64,000 bases of DNA, taken from Actinobacteria bacterium OV320. GTDB lineage: Bacteria; Actinomycetota; Actinomycetes; Streptomycetales; Streptomycetaceae. The DNA lies in NCBI GenBank assembly GCA_001298545.1, contig LJCX01000037.1:62001-126000 (forward strand), read 5' to 3'. Of this stretch, positions 15,285-23,866 are shown piece after piece (within the stretch, counting starts at the first letter, position 1; every line of letters begins with the position of its first letter). Made by a program: the position numbers and the translations under genes. The notes beneath the pieces were generated by a model that saw only the letters and a program-made list of their open reading frames with translations, searched no databases and had not been told where the DNA came from.

Positions 15285-18272
15285 CTACTTCAGATACGGC
15301 CCGTCGGCGCCGATCTTCCCGGGCCCGTTCAGTACGTACACCCGTAGGTTGCCCTTGCCCGGGGCGGCCACCGACAGGGTGCCGTTCGAGACGCTCCGCA
15401 CGTCACCGGTGACGGCGTCCGTGTACGTGCCGTTCGGGATGCCGGTGAAGCTCGCCCCGCCGGTGACCGTCACCAGCGCGAAACTGTCCGTGCCGCCGCT
15501 GGTCCAGCGGCGTTTGAAGGCCATCTGGCCGCTGATCCCGTCGGTCGAGTACTGACCCGTCTGCAGGGCCGGGACCGCCCTGCGGATCTGGTTCAGCCGC
15601 TGGAGGTGCTTGACCAGTGGCTGGGCCAGGGTGGTGGCGACCGTGCCGCTCGCACTCGCGACCGTACCGAAGTCCGAGGCGGTGACGGAACCGGCCAGGT
15701 GGTCGCCGAAATAGGCGCGCCCGGTGGACGCCAGCGGGCAGCTCGGCCCGCAGTCGATCTGCTTGCCCTTCTGGAACTCGATCTCCGAGCCGTAGTACAG
15801 CGTCGGGATGCCGCGGAAGGTCCACATGAGCGCCATGTTCTCGGCCCAGGCGTCGGTGCCGCCGCTGTAGCGCGTGCTCGACTTGTTCGGCCCGTAGTCG
15901 TGGCTGTCCACATAGACCACGTTGTAGGTGGCGTCGTTGACGCTGTCGTCGGAGTCCTTGCCGTTGCTGAAGGCGTTCTGCGCGTCGCCGAAGTTCATGT
16001 GCATCCGCATGTCGATGATGTTCATGCCGGAGAACTGGCTGCGGTCGGGCGCGTGATAGCTGTTGCCGCTCAGGAAGGCGTTGGCCGACGTCGGCTGGTT
16101 CGCGGTGCCCAGATTGTTCTCGTAGGTGAACTGTTCGATGGCCGCCGTCTCGTCGTCCGCGCTGTACTCCTCGCGCTCCTTCCAGGTGAAGAACTGCGCG
16201 GAGTGGTTCACGGAGCCGCGGTTCCACTTGTCGTTGACGAAGGCGCCGACCTCACCGAAGACGAAGAAGTTCCTGGCCGCCTCCGTGCCGAACTTCTGGG
16301 TGACCCGGTCGCGGATGGCGGGCAGGAAACGCCGGTTCCACGTCACGCGCGGGATGTGGACGGCCGTGTCGATCCGGAAGCCGTCGACGCCCATGTCGAT
16401 GTACTTGTCGTAGGCGCCGATGAGGTAGTTCTGCACGGGCGTCGACTCGGTGTCGAAATCGGCCAGGTCCTCGTGCAGCCAGCAGGACCGGGAGTCCTCG
16501 CCCTCCCAGTTGCCGATCCAGCACTGGTGGTAGTAGGCCTTCGGGAACATGCCCGAAGTGGGGCTCGGCCACTGGCAGTTGTAGAGGGTGTAGCCCTCGG
16601 CGCTCTTGCCGCCGGTGGGCTTGCCCCAGTTGAGACAGGTGTTGCCGGTCGGCTCGGCCGTCGACCACAGGTCGCCGTTGTAGTACGACTTCCCCGACTT
16701 GGGCTCCACGGTCAGGCCGTCGTACGCGAAGCCTTCGGCCTTCTCGTCGTAGTACCAGCTCCACTGGGAGTCGCGGACCCCGTACACGGTCGGCGTGAAC
16801 AGACCTTTGGCACCCCAGCGTGAGCTGTGGTTGTAGACGACGTCCTGGTAGATCTTCATGCCCTTGGCGTGCGCCGCGTTGATCAGGTCCTGGTAGGAGG
16901 CGCCGGCGGACTCCAGGCGCGGGTCGACCTTGTAGAAGTCGTAGCCGTGATAGCCGTGGTAGTCGTAGTCGGAGCGGTTGAGGACCACGGGCGTGATCCA
17001 GACGGCCGAGAAGCCGAGCGCCTTGATGTAGTCGAGCTTCTCGACCAGGCCCTTGAAGTCCCCACGGAACATCGGGTCGTCGTTCGCCGCGTTCCCGGAC
17101 TTGACGTGCTGGCTGCCGCCGCGGTCGTTCGTGGTGTCACCGTCGTGGAAGCGGGCGGTGAGCACGAAGTAGATGGGGTCCTTGCGCGGATCGGTGCCCA
17201 GCGGAGTGCCGGCCGCCGGGGCCGGCGCGCGCTCACCGGTCGTCGCGGTCGCCGCGGCGGAGGCGGGCGAGGTGTTCCCGGCCGCGTCGACCGCCTTCAC
17301 CGTGTACGTGTAGGCGGTCTTCTCCTCGAGCCCGGAGTCGGAGAACACCGTCGAGCCGACATCGGTGACCACCGTCCCCAGGGTGCCTCCGGTACGCGTG
17401 ACCTGGTACTTCGTCACGCCCTTGTTGTCGGTGGCCGCGTCCCAGCTCACCACCACCGACGTGTCGGTGGCGCTCGCCGTGACCCCGGCCGGGGCGGTCG
17501 GCGGCTCGGTGTCGGGCACCTCGGCCGCGCAGGGGTTCGCCGCGCCGGGGGTGACCGTCCGGTCCTTCACGGTCGTGGTGCCGAGCGGGATCGGGTAGTC
17601 CGCGCCGTTGTTGTTGTCCCAGACTCCGTTGCCGTTGTTGAACGCGGCCTTGAGGGACGTCGCCGTACCGATGTCCAGGGTCTTCTTCCACCAGCCCGTG
17701 CAGGCGGCCTCCATGCCGACGCCGGGGGCCGTCGTCCAGGAACCGCCGGTGGGCGCGTAGTGGATGTCGGCGGTGGTCCATCCGGAGGTGGCGGTCGAGT
17801 AGTAGACGGTGGCCTCGTTGCCGCTGCCCGTCTCCGTGCCGGCGCACGGATCGCTGTGCGCGATCACGCCGTCCTTGACGGTCACGGCGCCGGTACCCAG
17901 CGTGTAGTTGCCGCCGCCGTTGTTGTCCCAGGTGCCGCTGCCGTTGTTGAAGGTGGCCTGGAGCCCCGCGGCCGAGCCGAGGTCGACGGTCTGCTTCACC
18001 CAGTCGGCGCAGGCGGCCTCCATGAGTACGCCGGGGACCGTGGTCCAGGTGCCGCCGTCGGGGGCGTAGTGCAGATAGGTCGCGGACCAGTTCTTCGTCT
18101 TCGTGTAGTAGAAGACGGTCGCCGTGTCGGTGGCGGCGGCAGTTGTCCGCAAAGGGACGGGGTCGGGTTCGGACGGGCCCGCGAGCAGTCCGAACAGCCC
18201 GGCCGCCGCCAGGGCGGCGGCGAGCGGACGTGGTGGCCTGCGTCTGCGGGGCGTTGTCGGTGCGCGCCTCAT
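15285..18272 (-). CDS. Secreted alpha-amylase (GH13) with two starch-binding modules and an FN3 domain
   Basis: A 995-aa secreted starch-degrading enzyme. A twin-arginine-rich, hydrophobic leader (RRRRPPRPLAAALAAAGLFGLLAG) precedes two similar ~95-residue modules (residues ~45-140 and ~150-245) with the CBM25 pattern TVFYYTKTKNWSATYLHYA and ATVYYSTATSGWTTADIHYA. A fibronectin type III linker follows (~260-345; PPTAPAGVTASATDTSVVVSW). The GH13 catalytic part has all four classical regions: DVVYNHS, GFRIDTAVH (Asp nucleophile), FFVFGEVGAF (Glu acid) and VVYVDSHD (Asp). ATG 18272 has GGGAGAGG upstream; the frame is open to 18374. An inverted repeat in the promoter region may bind a maltose-type repressor (inference). 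Confidence 0.93.
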   Translation of the reverse strand: MRRAPTTPRRRRPPRPLAAALAAAGLFGLLAGPSEPDPVPLRTTAAATDTATVFYYTKTKNWSATYLHYAPDGGTWTTVPGVLMEAACADWVKQTVDLGSAAGLQATFNNGSGTWDNNGGGNYTLGTGAVTVKDGVIAHSDPCAGTETGSGNEATVYYSTATSGWTTADIHYAPTGGSWTTAPGVGMEAACTGWWKKTLDIGTATSLKAAFNNGNGVWDNNNGADYPIPLGTTTVKDRTVTPGAANPCAAEVPDTEPPTAPAGVTASATDTSVVVSWDAATDNKGVTKYQVTRTGGTLGTVVTDVGSTVFSDSGLEEKTAYTYTVKAVDAAGNTSPASAAATATTGERAPAPAAGTPLGTDPRKDPIYFVLTARFHDGDTTNDRGGSQHVKSGNAANDDPMFRGDFKGLVEKLDYIKALGFSAVWITPVVLNRSDYDYHGYHGYDFYKVDPRLESAGASYQDLINAAHAKGMKIYQDVVYNHSSRWGAKGLFTPTVYGVRDSQWSWYYDEKAEGFAYDGLTVEPKSGKSYYNGDLWSTAEPTGNTCLNWGKPTGGKSAEGYTLYNCQWPSPTSGMFPKAYYHQCWIGNWEGEDSRSCWLHEDLADFDTESTPVQNYLIGAYDKYIDMGVDGFRIDTAVHIPRVTWNRRFLPAIRDRVTQKFGTEAARNFFVFGEVGAFVNDKWNRGSVNHSAQFFTWKEREEYSADDETAAIEQFTYENNLGTANQPTSANAFLSGNSYHAPDRSQFSGMNIIDMRMHMNFGDAQNAFSNGKDSDDSVNDATYNVVYVDSHDYGPNKSSTRYSGGTDAWAENMALMWTFRGIPTLYYGSEIEFQKGKQIDCGPSCPLASTGRAYFGDHLAGSVTASDFGTVASASGTVATTLAQPLVKHLQRLNQIRRAVPALQTGQYSTDGISGQMAFKRRWTSGGTDSFALVTVTGGASFTGIPNGTYTDAVTGDVRSVSNGTLSVAAPGKGNLRVYVLNGPGKIGADGPYLK

Positions 18273-18328
18273 GGCCTCTCCCGGTACGGGCAGCGGATGG
18301 AGGGAGTCGCCATGAAAGAGCAACCGGC

Positions 18329-18359
18329 AACTTCCTGAAAGGACTTGCGCACGGAAGTT
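18329..18359. promoter_or_regulatory. Inverted repeat upstream of the amylase gene
   Basis: AACTTCC (18329-18335) and GGAAGTT (18353-18359) are inverted, with AAGGACTTGCGCA-type sequence between them. The position, 57-87 bases upstream of the amylase start, fits an operator or promoter-overlapping site; Streptomyces amylase genes are commonly repressed by the LacI-type MalR, but I cannot confirm its motif here. Confidence 0.35.
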
Positions 18360-18469
18360 ACAGGGGCATGACACCTCCGTAAAGGGATCGCGCGGTGCGG
18401 GAGAAGGGGCGGGTCACCTGCGCCGGAGCGAACGGAACAATGGCTTCCAATCCGGGAGGGTGATCAAAT

Positions 18470-18808
18470 GTGCGAATGTCCACAGGATTCACGCCCGCTT
18501 CCCGGGTGACGAGCGCGGCGCCGACGTTCCGCCACGGCTGGCACAAGCTGCTTATCGGCCTTGTTCTGCTGGGGCGGGTCGCGCGCGTCCCGGCCGCCAT
18601 GGACGCCACGACCGGGGCGACCCCTTCGGGCTGGTGGCATGTGGTGTGGGAGGTGCTCGCCCTGGTGCTGGCCGCCTTCGCGGTGAGTGAGTGGGAGATC
18701 CTCCGGGCGGCGGCCTGGCGCATGTCCGTCACGCAGTGGATCTGCATGGTCGTGTTCCACGTCGGGCTGCTCGGTTTCCTGACCTCTCAGGTGCTCCAAC
18801 TGTTCTAG
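18470..18808 (+). CDS. Small membrane protein of unknown function
   Basis: A 112-aa protein with two or three predicted membrane helices: WHKLLIGLVLLGRVA, WHVVWEVLALVLAAFAVSEW and ICMVVFHVGLLGFLTSQVLQL. The first ~20 residues are polar (MSTGFTPASRVTSAAP). GTG 18470 has GGAGGG nine bases upstream (18455-18460); ATG 18476 is an alternative. No family is recognised. It lies between the divergent amylase gene and the chitosanase gene on the same strand, but the 160-bp gap and the chitosanase palindrome suggest separate transcription. Confidence 0.65.
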   Translation: MRMSTGFTPASRVTSAAPTFRHGWHKLLIGLVLLGRVARVPAAMDATTGATPSGWWHVVWEVLALVLAAFAVSEWEILRAAAWRMSVTQWICMVVFHVGLLGFLTSQVLQLF

Positions 18809-18906
18809 TTCCCGGCCCGCGTGACGGTGGGTCAGTGGCGGTGGGGCCGTTTGTTCGATCGCACGAACATGGCTTCGATGGGTTACTTCTGTCGCCGAGC
18901 CTTGAT

Positions 18907-18919
18907 AGGAAACTTTCCT
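18907..18919. promoter_or_regulatory. Palindromic operator-like site upstream of the chitosanase gene
   Basis: AGGAAACTTTCCT is a palindrome with a single central base; TGA and TCA flank it symmetrically with one mismatch, giving a 21-bp pseudo-palindrome at 18903-18923. It lies about 55 bases upstream of the chitosanase start. Streptomyces GH46 chitosanase genes are known to be repressed by the ROK-family regulator CsnR at such a palindrome. Confidence 0.6.
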
Positions 18920-18975
18920 GTCAGTCGCAGTGCAGCCTCACCCCCACCCCCCACTCCTCACCTGGAGCCACTGTG

Positions 18976-19815
18976 GTGCACATATCCCGGCCGGTCGACG
19001 GCCCCACCCCTACCCCCACCTCCCGCCGCCTCTTCCTCGCCCTCGCCGGCGCCCTGGCCGCCGCGCCGCTCCTCGACGCCCGCCGGGCGAGCGCGGCCAC
19101 CGCGGCGAAGAGCCTCGACGACCCGGCGAAGAAGGAGATCGCCATGAAGCTGGTGTCGAGCGCGGAGAACTCCTCGCTCGACTGGAAGGCCCAGTACCAG
19201 TACATCGAGGACATCGGCGACGGCCGGGGCTACACCGCCGGCATCATCGGGTTCTGCTCCGGAACCCACGACATGCTCGACCTCGTACAGCTCTACAGCG
19301 ACCGCAAGCCCGGCAACGTCCTCGCCAAGTACCTGCCCGCCCTGCGCGAGGTCGACGGCACCGACTCGCATTCCGGTCTCGACCCGAACTACCCGAAGGA
19401 CTGGCGCAAGGCCGCCCAGGACACCGCCTTCCAGCAGGCCCAGAACGACGAGCGCGACCGCGTCTACTTCAACCCGGCCGTCCGCCAGGGCAAGACGGAC
19501 GGCCTGCGGGTCCTGGGCCAGTTCGCCTACTACGACGCCATCGTCATGCACGGTGACGGAACCGACCCCACGAGCTTCCGCAACATCCGCAAGCGGGCGC
19601 TGACGAAGGCCAGGCCGCCGGCCCAGGGCGGCGACGAGGCGACGTATCTCAACGCCTTCCTCGACGCCCGGGTCTGGGCCATGAAGCAGGAGGAGGCGCA
19701 CAGCGACACCAGCCGGGTCGACACCGCCCAGCGCGTCTTCCTGCGCAACGGCAACCTCGACCTCGACCCGCCCCTGGACTGGAAGGTCTACGGCGACAGC
19801 TACCACATCGGCTGA
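18976..19815 (+). CDS. GH46 chitosanase, Tat-exported
   Basis: A 279-aa secreted endo-chitosanase that cleaves glucosamine-rich chitosan. The leader has a twin-arginine pattern (SRRLFLALAGALAAAP). The mature enzyme shows the GH46 active-site segment: the catalytic Glu in VSSAENSSLDW and the catalytic Asp in IEDIGDGRGYTAGIIGF. Other family blocks are DWRKAAQDTAFQQAQND and DALIVMHG-like YYDAIVMHGDG. The length equals typical Streptomyces chitosanases. GTG 18976 has GGAG at 18964-18967; GTG 18973 is an equal alternative, and the frame is open to 18691. The 3' end overlaps the convergent acyltransferase gene by 16 bp. A CsnR-like palindrome lies upstream. Confidence 0.92.
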   Translation: MHISRPVDGPTPTPTSRRLFLALAGALAAAPLLDARRASAATAAKSLDDPAKKEIAMKLVSSAENSSLDWKAQYQYIEDIGDGRGYTAGIIGFCSGTHDMLDLVQLYSDRKPGNVLAKYLPALREVDGTDSHSGLDPNYPKDWRKAAQDTAFQQAQNDERDRVYFNPAVRQGKTDGLRVLGQFAYYDAIVMHGDGTDPTSFRNIRKRALTKARPPAQGGDEATYLNAFLDARVWAMKQEEAHSDTSRVDTAQRVFLRNGNLDLDPPLDWKVYGDSYHIG

Positions 19816-21092
19816 CCGCCTCCGCGTGATCCCGGCTGGAAGCGGCGCGCCACTCTGCGGCCCCACGCCTGACCCGGTACCTCGACATACCGGTAGGTCA
19901 GGGCGCACAGCGGCAGCAGCACGGCGAAGAACGCCGCCTCCAGCGCGGGCACGTCCTGCCGCCACCGGCCGACCGTGCCGTCGGTCACCGCCAGCAGCAC
20001 CGGATGCACCAGGTAGACCGAATAGCTGATCGTTCCCAGCGCGGTCAGCGGGCGCGGTACGCGAAGACGGCGCGCCGCCAGTGCGGCGCCGAAGGTGAAC
20101 GCGGCCGCCAGGAACGCCAGGATCCAGCCGCGCCGGGTGAAGTGCGCGCCGTCGCCTTGCCCGTAGGCACTGCCCACGGCGCAGGCGAGCACCACGGCGG
20201 CCGTGCCGGCCACGCGCCACCGGCCGGCCCCGCCGTTCTCGGCCCGGTGGACCGCGGTGCCCAGGAACATCACGGCGAGAATCACCGGCCCCTCCCACAT
20301 CGCGACCGTGCCGTTGAAAGCGACCAGGACGAGCGCCGACACCCCGCCGAGCACGCCTCCGGCCACACGGAGCACGGGTGTCCCGGTGCTCGCACAGCAG
20401 ACGGCGAGCACCAGGGCGATGGCGGCGAGCGCGACCAGCGGGCCGGTGCCGACCGCGCCGGAGAGCGCGGACACCGGCAGCGCGCCCCCCACCGCCGCGC
20501 TCACGGCGGCGAGCGCGGCCAGGAAGCAGGCGATCGCCGCCGACCGACGGTGCAGACGGACCGTGAAGAGCGCGACGACCAGCAGATAGAAGGCCATCTC
20601 GTAGGAGAGGGTCCACAGGACGAGAAGGACGCTAGGCGTCCCCAGCAGCTCCTGGAGCAGGGTGACATGGGCGACGGCGACCGTGGTCAGGCTCTGCCGG
20701 CCCGGGTCGGCGCGCAGCTCGGCGACGCCCAGCAGGTCGAGCGCGAGCACCGCGATGACGGCGGCCGCCCACAGCGGGTACATGCGGAACACCCGTCCGA
20801 TCCAGAACGACCGGACGCAGCCCCGGCGCTCCAGGGACGCGGGGACGATGTACCCGCTCACCAGGAAGAACAGCAGGACGCCGTACCGCCCGACGTTGAA
20901 CTGCGGCATCAGCTCCTGCCGGAACTGCGGCAGGAACGCGTACGACGAATGGTCGAGGACCACGGCGAGGGCCGCGACGGCGCGCAACGCGTCGAGCCAG
21001 TCCAGCCGCGTCGACGGGAGCGGCCTGGGTGACTGTTCGATTACCGACGGTGACTTCTCCGGGCGTGGAGGAACCAGGGGTGGGGGTTGCAT
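19800..21092 (-). CDS. Acyltransferase 3 (OafA/YrhL-like) membrane protein
   Basis: A 430-aa polytopic membrane protein of the acyltransferase-3 family, which O-acylates sugars of surface glycans, antibiotics or lipids. The N-terminal family signature is clear: RLDWLDALRAVAALAVVLDHSSY with the catalytic-type His, then GVLLFFLVSGYIVPASL with an R-rich loop (RSFWIGRVFRMYPLW). About ten helices follow, ending with LTALGTISYSVYLVHPVLLAV. A short proline-rich N-terminus precedes the first helix. Its acceptor is unknown, as no glycan gene cluster lies beside it. The C-terminus overlaps the convergent chitosanase gene. Confidence 0.88.
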   Translation of the reverse strand: MQPPPLVPPRPEKSPSVIEQSPRPLPSTRLDWLDALRAVAALAVVLDHSSYAFLPQFRQELMPQFNVGRYGVLLFFLVSGYIVPASLERRGCVRSFWIGRVFRMYPLWAAAVIAVLALDLLGVAELRADPGRQSLTTVAVAHVTLLQELLGTPSVLLVLWTLSYEMAFYLLVVALFTVRLHRRSAAIACFLAALAAVSAAVGGALPVSALSGAVGTGPLVALAAIALVLAVCCASTGTPVLRVAGGVLGGVSALVLVAFNGTVAMWEGPVILAVMFLGTAVHRAENGGAGRWRVAGTAAVVLACAVGSAYGQGDGAHFTRRGWILAFLAAAFTFGAALAARRLRVPRPLTALGTISYSVYLVHPVLLAVTDGTVGRWRQDVPALEAAFFAVLLPLCALTYRYVEVPGQAWGRRVARRFQPGSRGGGQPMW

Positions 21093-21143
21093 ACGTGGAC
21101 CGGATCCTGTGCGGGTGAGGGGTTCGTCAGGCTGGGGCAGGCG

Positions 21144-21761
21144 CTAGTCGACCGGCAGGGCGACCTTCATCGGAACGCAGGGCTCGGCCTGGCTCCTGGT
21201 GGAGTACAACTCGACGGCGCGCGGCCGGGACATGCCCTCCATGTTCTCGAAGGTCAGTACGTTGCCCCGGCGCAGGGTGAAGTCCCAGCCGGCCTTGATC
21301 GGGATGACGGGGACACGGTTGCCGAGCCTGTCGACGGCCCAGACCGGAAACGGGGTGAACCTGCTGCGCTCGCAGACATAGCCCGGAGCGAGCACGTCGA
21401 TGGTCACCTCGATGCCCCACTCGCTCACCCTCGTCGCGAGTTCGCGCTGGGCCGCGACATCGATCGTCTGCTCCTTCACGGTGAGCGTGACCGTGCCGTC
21501 TCCGTGGCGCTCCACCGCGTACGCCGTCGAGTAGGACGACGATCCGGGCACCATCGCCGCACCGAACCAGGCCACCGCGCAGGCCGCAGCGACGACGGCG
21601 ATCCGGGACGGGGTGAACAGCCGGCGCACGGACGCCCTCGCCCCGCCGCCACCGGGTTCGGCCGTGGTCGGCCCGGCTCGGCGGACTCCCGCCTCGCGCA
21701 GCTCGATCTCCCTCTTGAGCTCGTCCAGGAGCCGGTCCTCGAACGTCGGCCTCGTGCTCAT
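21144..21761 (-). CDS. Membrane-tethered protein coupled to an ECF sigma factor
   Basis: A 205-aa protein with a cytoplasmic N-terminus of ~50 residues (TFEDRLLDELKREIELREAG), one membrane helix (IAVVAAACAVAWFGAAMV) and an extracytoplasmic domain of ~135 residues. Its start overlaps the stop of the upstream ECF sigma gene by four bases (ATGA), which implies co-translation and a functional link. No HxxxCxxC zinc anti-sigma motif is present, so if it regulates the sigma factor it does so with a different N-terminal region (inference). Two cysteines in the outer part (YVCERS and AEPCVP) could form a disulfide. Confidence 0.72.
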   Translation of the reverse strand: MSTRPTFEDRLLDELKREIELREAGVRRAGPTTAEPGGGGARASVRRLFTPSRIAVVAAACAVAWFGAAMVPGSSSYSTAYAVERHGDGTVTLTVKEQTIDVAAQRELATRVSEWGIEVTIDVLAPGYVCERSRFTPFPVWAVDRLGNRVPVIPIKAGWDFTLRRGNVLTFENMEGMSRPRAVELYSTRSQAEPCVPMKVALPVD

Positions 21762-22405
21762 GCTTCCCCCCTCGCGATGTACAGCAGCGCTGCGTCCGGC
21801 GTCGTGGCCTCCGGGGAACTCGTGCGGGTGGCCGGGGGCGTCGTCTCCGCGGCCTGGGCCTCCGCCTCCCGCCGCAGTGCCTTGCGCGCGCGGTGCAGTC
21901 GTACGCGGGCCGTGACCTGGCGTATCCCCAGTGCGGACGCCGCCTCCGTGACCGTGAGCTGGTCCACCGCGATCAACTCCATGACGGCACGCTCGCCCTC
22001 GGGAAGCCTCGCCAGCGCGGCCAGGGCGCGCCGCCCAGGACTCTCCGCGTCGAGTCTGTCCTCGATACGGACGATGTCGTCGGCCTCCAGCAGCCGCCGC
22101 CCGGAGAAGCGCAGGTCGCGTTCCGTCTCCCGGGCGACCCGGCGCCGCTCCGACGACACCACGTTGCGGGCGATGCCGAACAGCCAGGCGGTCTCGCTGC
22201 CGAGGTCCGGCCGGTAGGAGTGCGCCGAACGCAGGACGGCGAGGAAGATCTCGGCCGTCAGGTCGGCCGTGGTGTGCGGGTCGTCGACGCGCCGGGCCAC
22301 GAACCGCATCACCGGGTCCAGGTGGCGGCGGTAGAACTCCTCGAAGAGCCGAGGGTCACGTACCGCCGCGGCGGGCCCGCCCGGTAACCGTTCCGCGTCG
22401 TCCAC
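21758..22405 (-). CDS. ECF RNA polymerase sigma factor (TTA-containing)
   Basis: A 215-aa sigma-70 family factor of the ECF class. Region 2 is seen in FEEFYRRHLDPVMRFVARRV and DLTAEIFLAVLRSAHSY with WLFGIARNVVSSERRR; region 4 is seen in ALARLPEGERAVMELIAVDQ and LTVTEAASALGIRQVTARVRLHRARKAL. GTG 22405 has AAGGAGA upstream at good spacing; the frame is open to 22690 but the upstream part is not conserved-looking. Codon 7 (22385-22387 read on the minus strand) is TTA, pointing to bldA-dependent translation. The coupled downstream membrane gene probably tunes its activity. Confidence 0.88.
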   Translation of the reverse strand: MDDAERLPGGPAAAVRDPRLFEEFYRRHLDPVMRFVARRVDDPHTTADLTAEIFLAVLRSAHSYRPDLGSETAWLFGIARNVVSSERRRVARETERDLRFSGRRLLEADDIVRIEDRLDAESPGRRALAALARLPEGERAVMELIAVDQLTVTEAASALGIRQVTARVRLHRARKALRREAEAQAAETTPPATRTSSPEATTPDAALLYIARGEA

Positions 22406-22622
22406 AGGCGTCTCCTTCTCAGGTCCTTCAAAGGCGCTACACCCGTTCTTGGAACGAGGTGCGAAAAGCGTTACAGAAAGCACCCGGACCCGGCCGGAGA
22501 CACAGGACCCGAGCGAATGCGTGGCACTGTTGCGCACACAACCGATTACTCGGTACATGACAGCAGCGATCCATGCGACACCTGCCAGGCGCGGTACGTG
22601 CCAGAAAAGGGAGCTCTCGGAC

Positions 22623-23192
22623 GTGTTGGCCCTGTTGGGACTGGCGGCGCTGTTCGCCAGCCCGCTCTGGTGCGTCGCCGTAGTCGTCAAGCTCGTCTCC
22701 GTCGCGCTGCCGGGACGGCGGCCGGATTGGGGCGTGCACCTGTTGCGCTGGTCGGCCGGGATGGCGGTCGCGGCGGCCGTCGGCTGCTACCTGCTCTCGA
22801 GCGGAGCGGTGGCGTTCGCCGAGCACGAGTCGCGGTCCGGCGCCGACTCGTCTCCCGCGCCCGCCTGCCGGGGGGCGGAGGTCCCGAGGGAGACCCGCCT
22901 GCACCTGGTGACCCACCGGGCCTCCTATTTCCCGCCCGGCTTCGACTGCGTACTCGACGACGGGACCACCTACGAGAGCAGCGGCGTCTACGGCGCGCTG
23001 AACTCGTGCGTCGTCGTCTTCGCGGTCGCCGCCGGTGTCCTCGCGGCGTCGGCCGGCTTCGCCGCGGCCCGCCGGGACCGGGACCGGGTGCGGGCCGTTC
23101 CGGGCGCGGACGGTGACCTGGGCACGCCTCCGGGTGACACCTCGGGCGGCGAGCGGCACGATGACCGAGTGAGTGGTGCGGCTGGTGCGTAG
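22623..23192 (+). CDS. Hypothetical membrane protein with an extracytoplasmic loop
   Basis: A 189-aa protein with three predicted helices: LALLGLAALFASPLWCVAVV, RWSAGMAVAAAVGCYLLSSG and NSCVVVFAVAAGVLAASAGFAA. Between the second and third helices is a loop of ~75 residues with paired cysteines (PACRGAE and GFDCVLDDG), probably outside the membrane. The C-terminal tail is charged. I know no function. GTG 22623 starts immediately before the first helix and has AAGGGAG about ten bases upstream; the frame is open to 22449 (ATG 22557 is another candidate). It is divergent from the ECF sigma gene. Confidence 0.62.
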   Translation: MLALLGLAALFASPLWCVAVVVKLVSVALPGRRPDWGVHLLRWSAGMAVAAAVGCYLLSSGAVAFAEHESRSGADSSPAPACRGAEVPRETRLHLVTHRASYFPPGFDCVLDDGTTYESSGVYGALNSCVVVFAVAAGVLAASAGFAAARRDRDRVRAVPGADGDLGTPPGDTSGGERHDDRVSGAAGA

Positions 23193-23221
23193 GGGGTGGG
23201 TTCGCGGGTAGTCGCGCCGAT

Positions 23222-23692
23222 ATGAACGGGGTAGTGAAGGCGGTCCGGATGGAACCTGTCCCGCCCGACCAGGGTTCTTCCGCCCCCGGCGGGAACCCTG
23301 CCGAGACGACGGTGGCACTGGACGGCAAGGACGGTTGTATCGCCCGGGCGCGCCGCCTCACGGGCGACTTCCTGTGCCGCCTGCGGAGCCGGGACGGTCT
23401 CGCCGTGTCGGACCGGGCCATGGACCTGTCCCAGCTCGTGGTGAGCGAACTGGTCACGAACGCGCTCAGATACGCGCCCGGTCCGGTCCTGCTCCAGCTG
23501 CGCATCGCCGGGGCCGCGGTGGAGATCGTCGTGTGGGACAGCGATCCGGCGCTGCCCGTGCCCCAGGCGCCTGACCCGACGCGGGTGGGCCAGCACGGCC
23601 TGGAGATCGTGCGGGCGGTGGTGGAGAACCTCGTCGTCGCGCAGGAGCCGGTCGGCAAGAGGATCGTCGCCCGCCTGGGTCTGTCGGACTGA
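23222..23692 (+). CDS. Anti-sigma-type histidine-kinase-like ATPase (RsbW/SpoIIAB family)
   Basis: A 156-aa HATPase domain protein. The Bergerat-fold boxes are present: N box QLVVSELVTNALRYAPGP, G1-like WDSDPALPVPQ and G2-like RVGQHGLEIVRAVVENL, with a C-terminal KRIVARLGL strand. The absence of a sensor or dimerisation domain is typical of the many small RsbW-like ATPases in Streptomyces, which bind sigma factors or anti-sigma antagonists. Its target is unknown. The start at 23222 (ATG) is used; ATG 23249 is an alternative. The ending is convergent with a lipase gene and separated from it by a strong hairpin. Confidence 0.82.
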   Translation: MNGVVKAVRMEPVPPDQGSSAPGGNPAETTVALDGKDGCIARARRLTGDFLCRLRSRDGLAVSDRAMDLSQLVVSELVTNALRYAPGPVLLQLRIAGAAVEIVVWDSDPALPVPQAPDPTRVGQHGLEIVRAVVENLVVAQEPVGKRIVARLGLSD

Positions 23693-23791
23693 CGCGGGCC
23701 GAGGCCGTCCCCCGCGGACCGACTCGGCCCGCGTCAGGCGGACGGCCGTGCGCCTGTGCCCGTACCCGGCCCGGCCCGGCCCGTATCCGTG

Positions 23792-23842
23792 ACCCGGCGG
23801 CGGCCGGTACGTCGCGACCGCGCGTACCGGCCGCCGCCGGGT
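23792..23842. terminator. 20-bp perfect hairpin between convergent genes
   Basis: Bases 23792-23811 pair perfectly with 23823-23842 around an 11-base loop. It lies between the stops at 23692 and 23867 and can act as a bidirectional terminator. Confidence 0.85.
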
Positions 23843-23866
23843 GACTCGTGTCAGGGGCGGAGAAGG

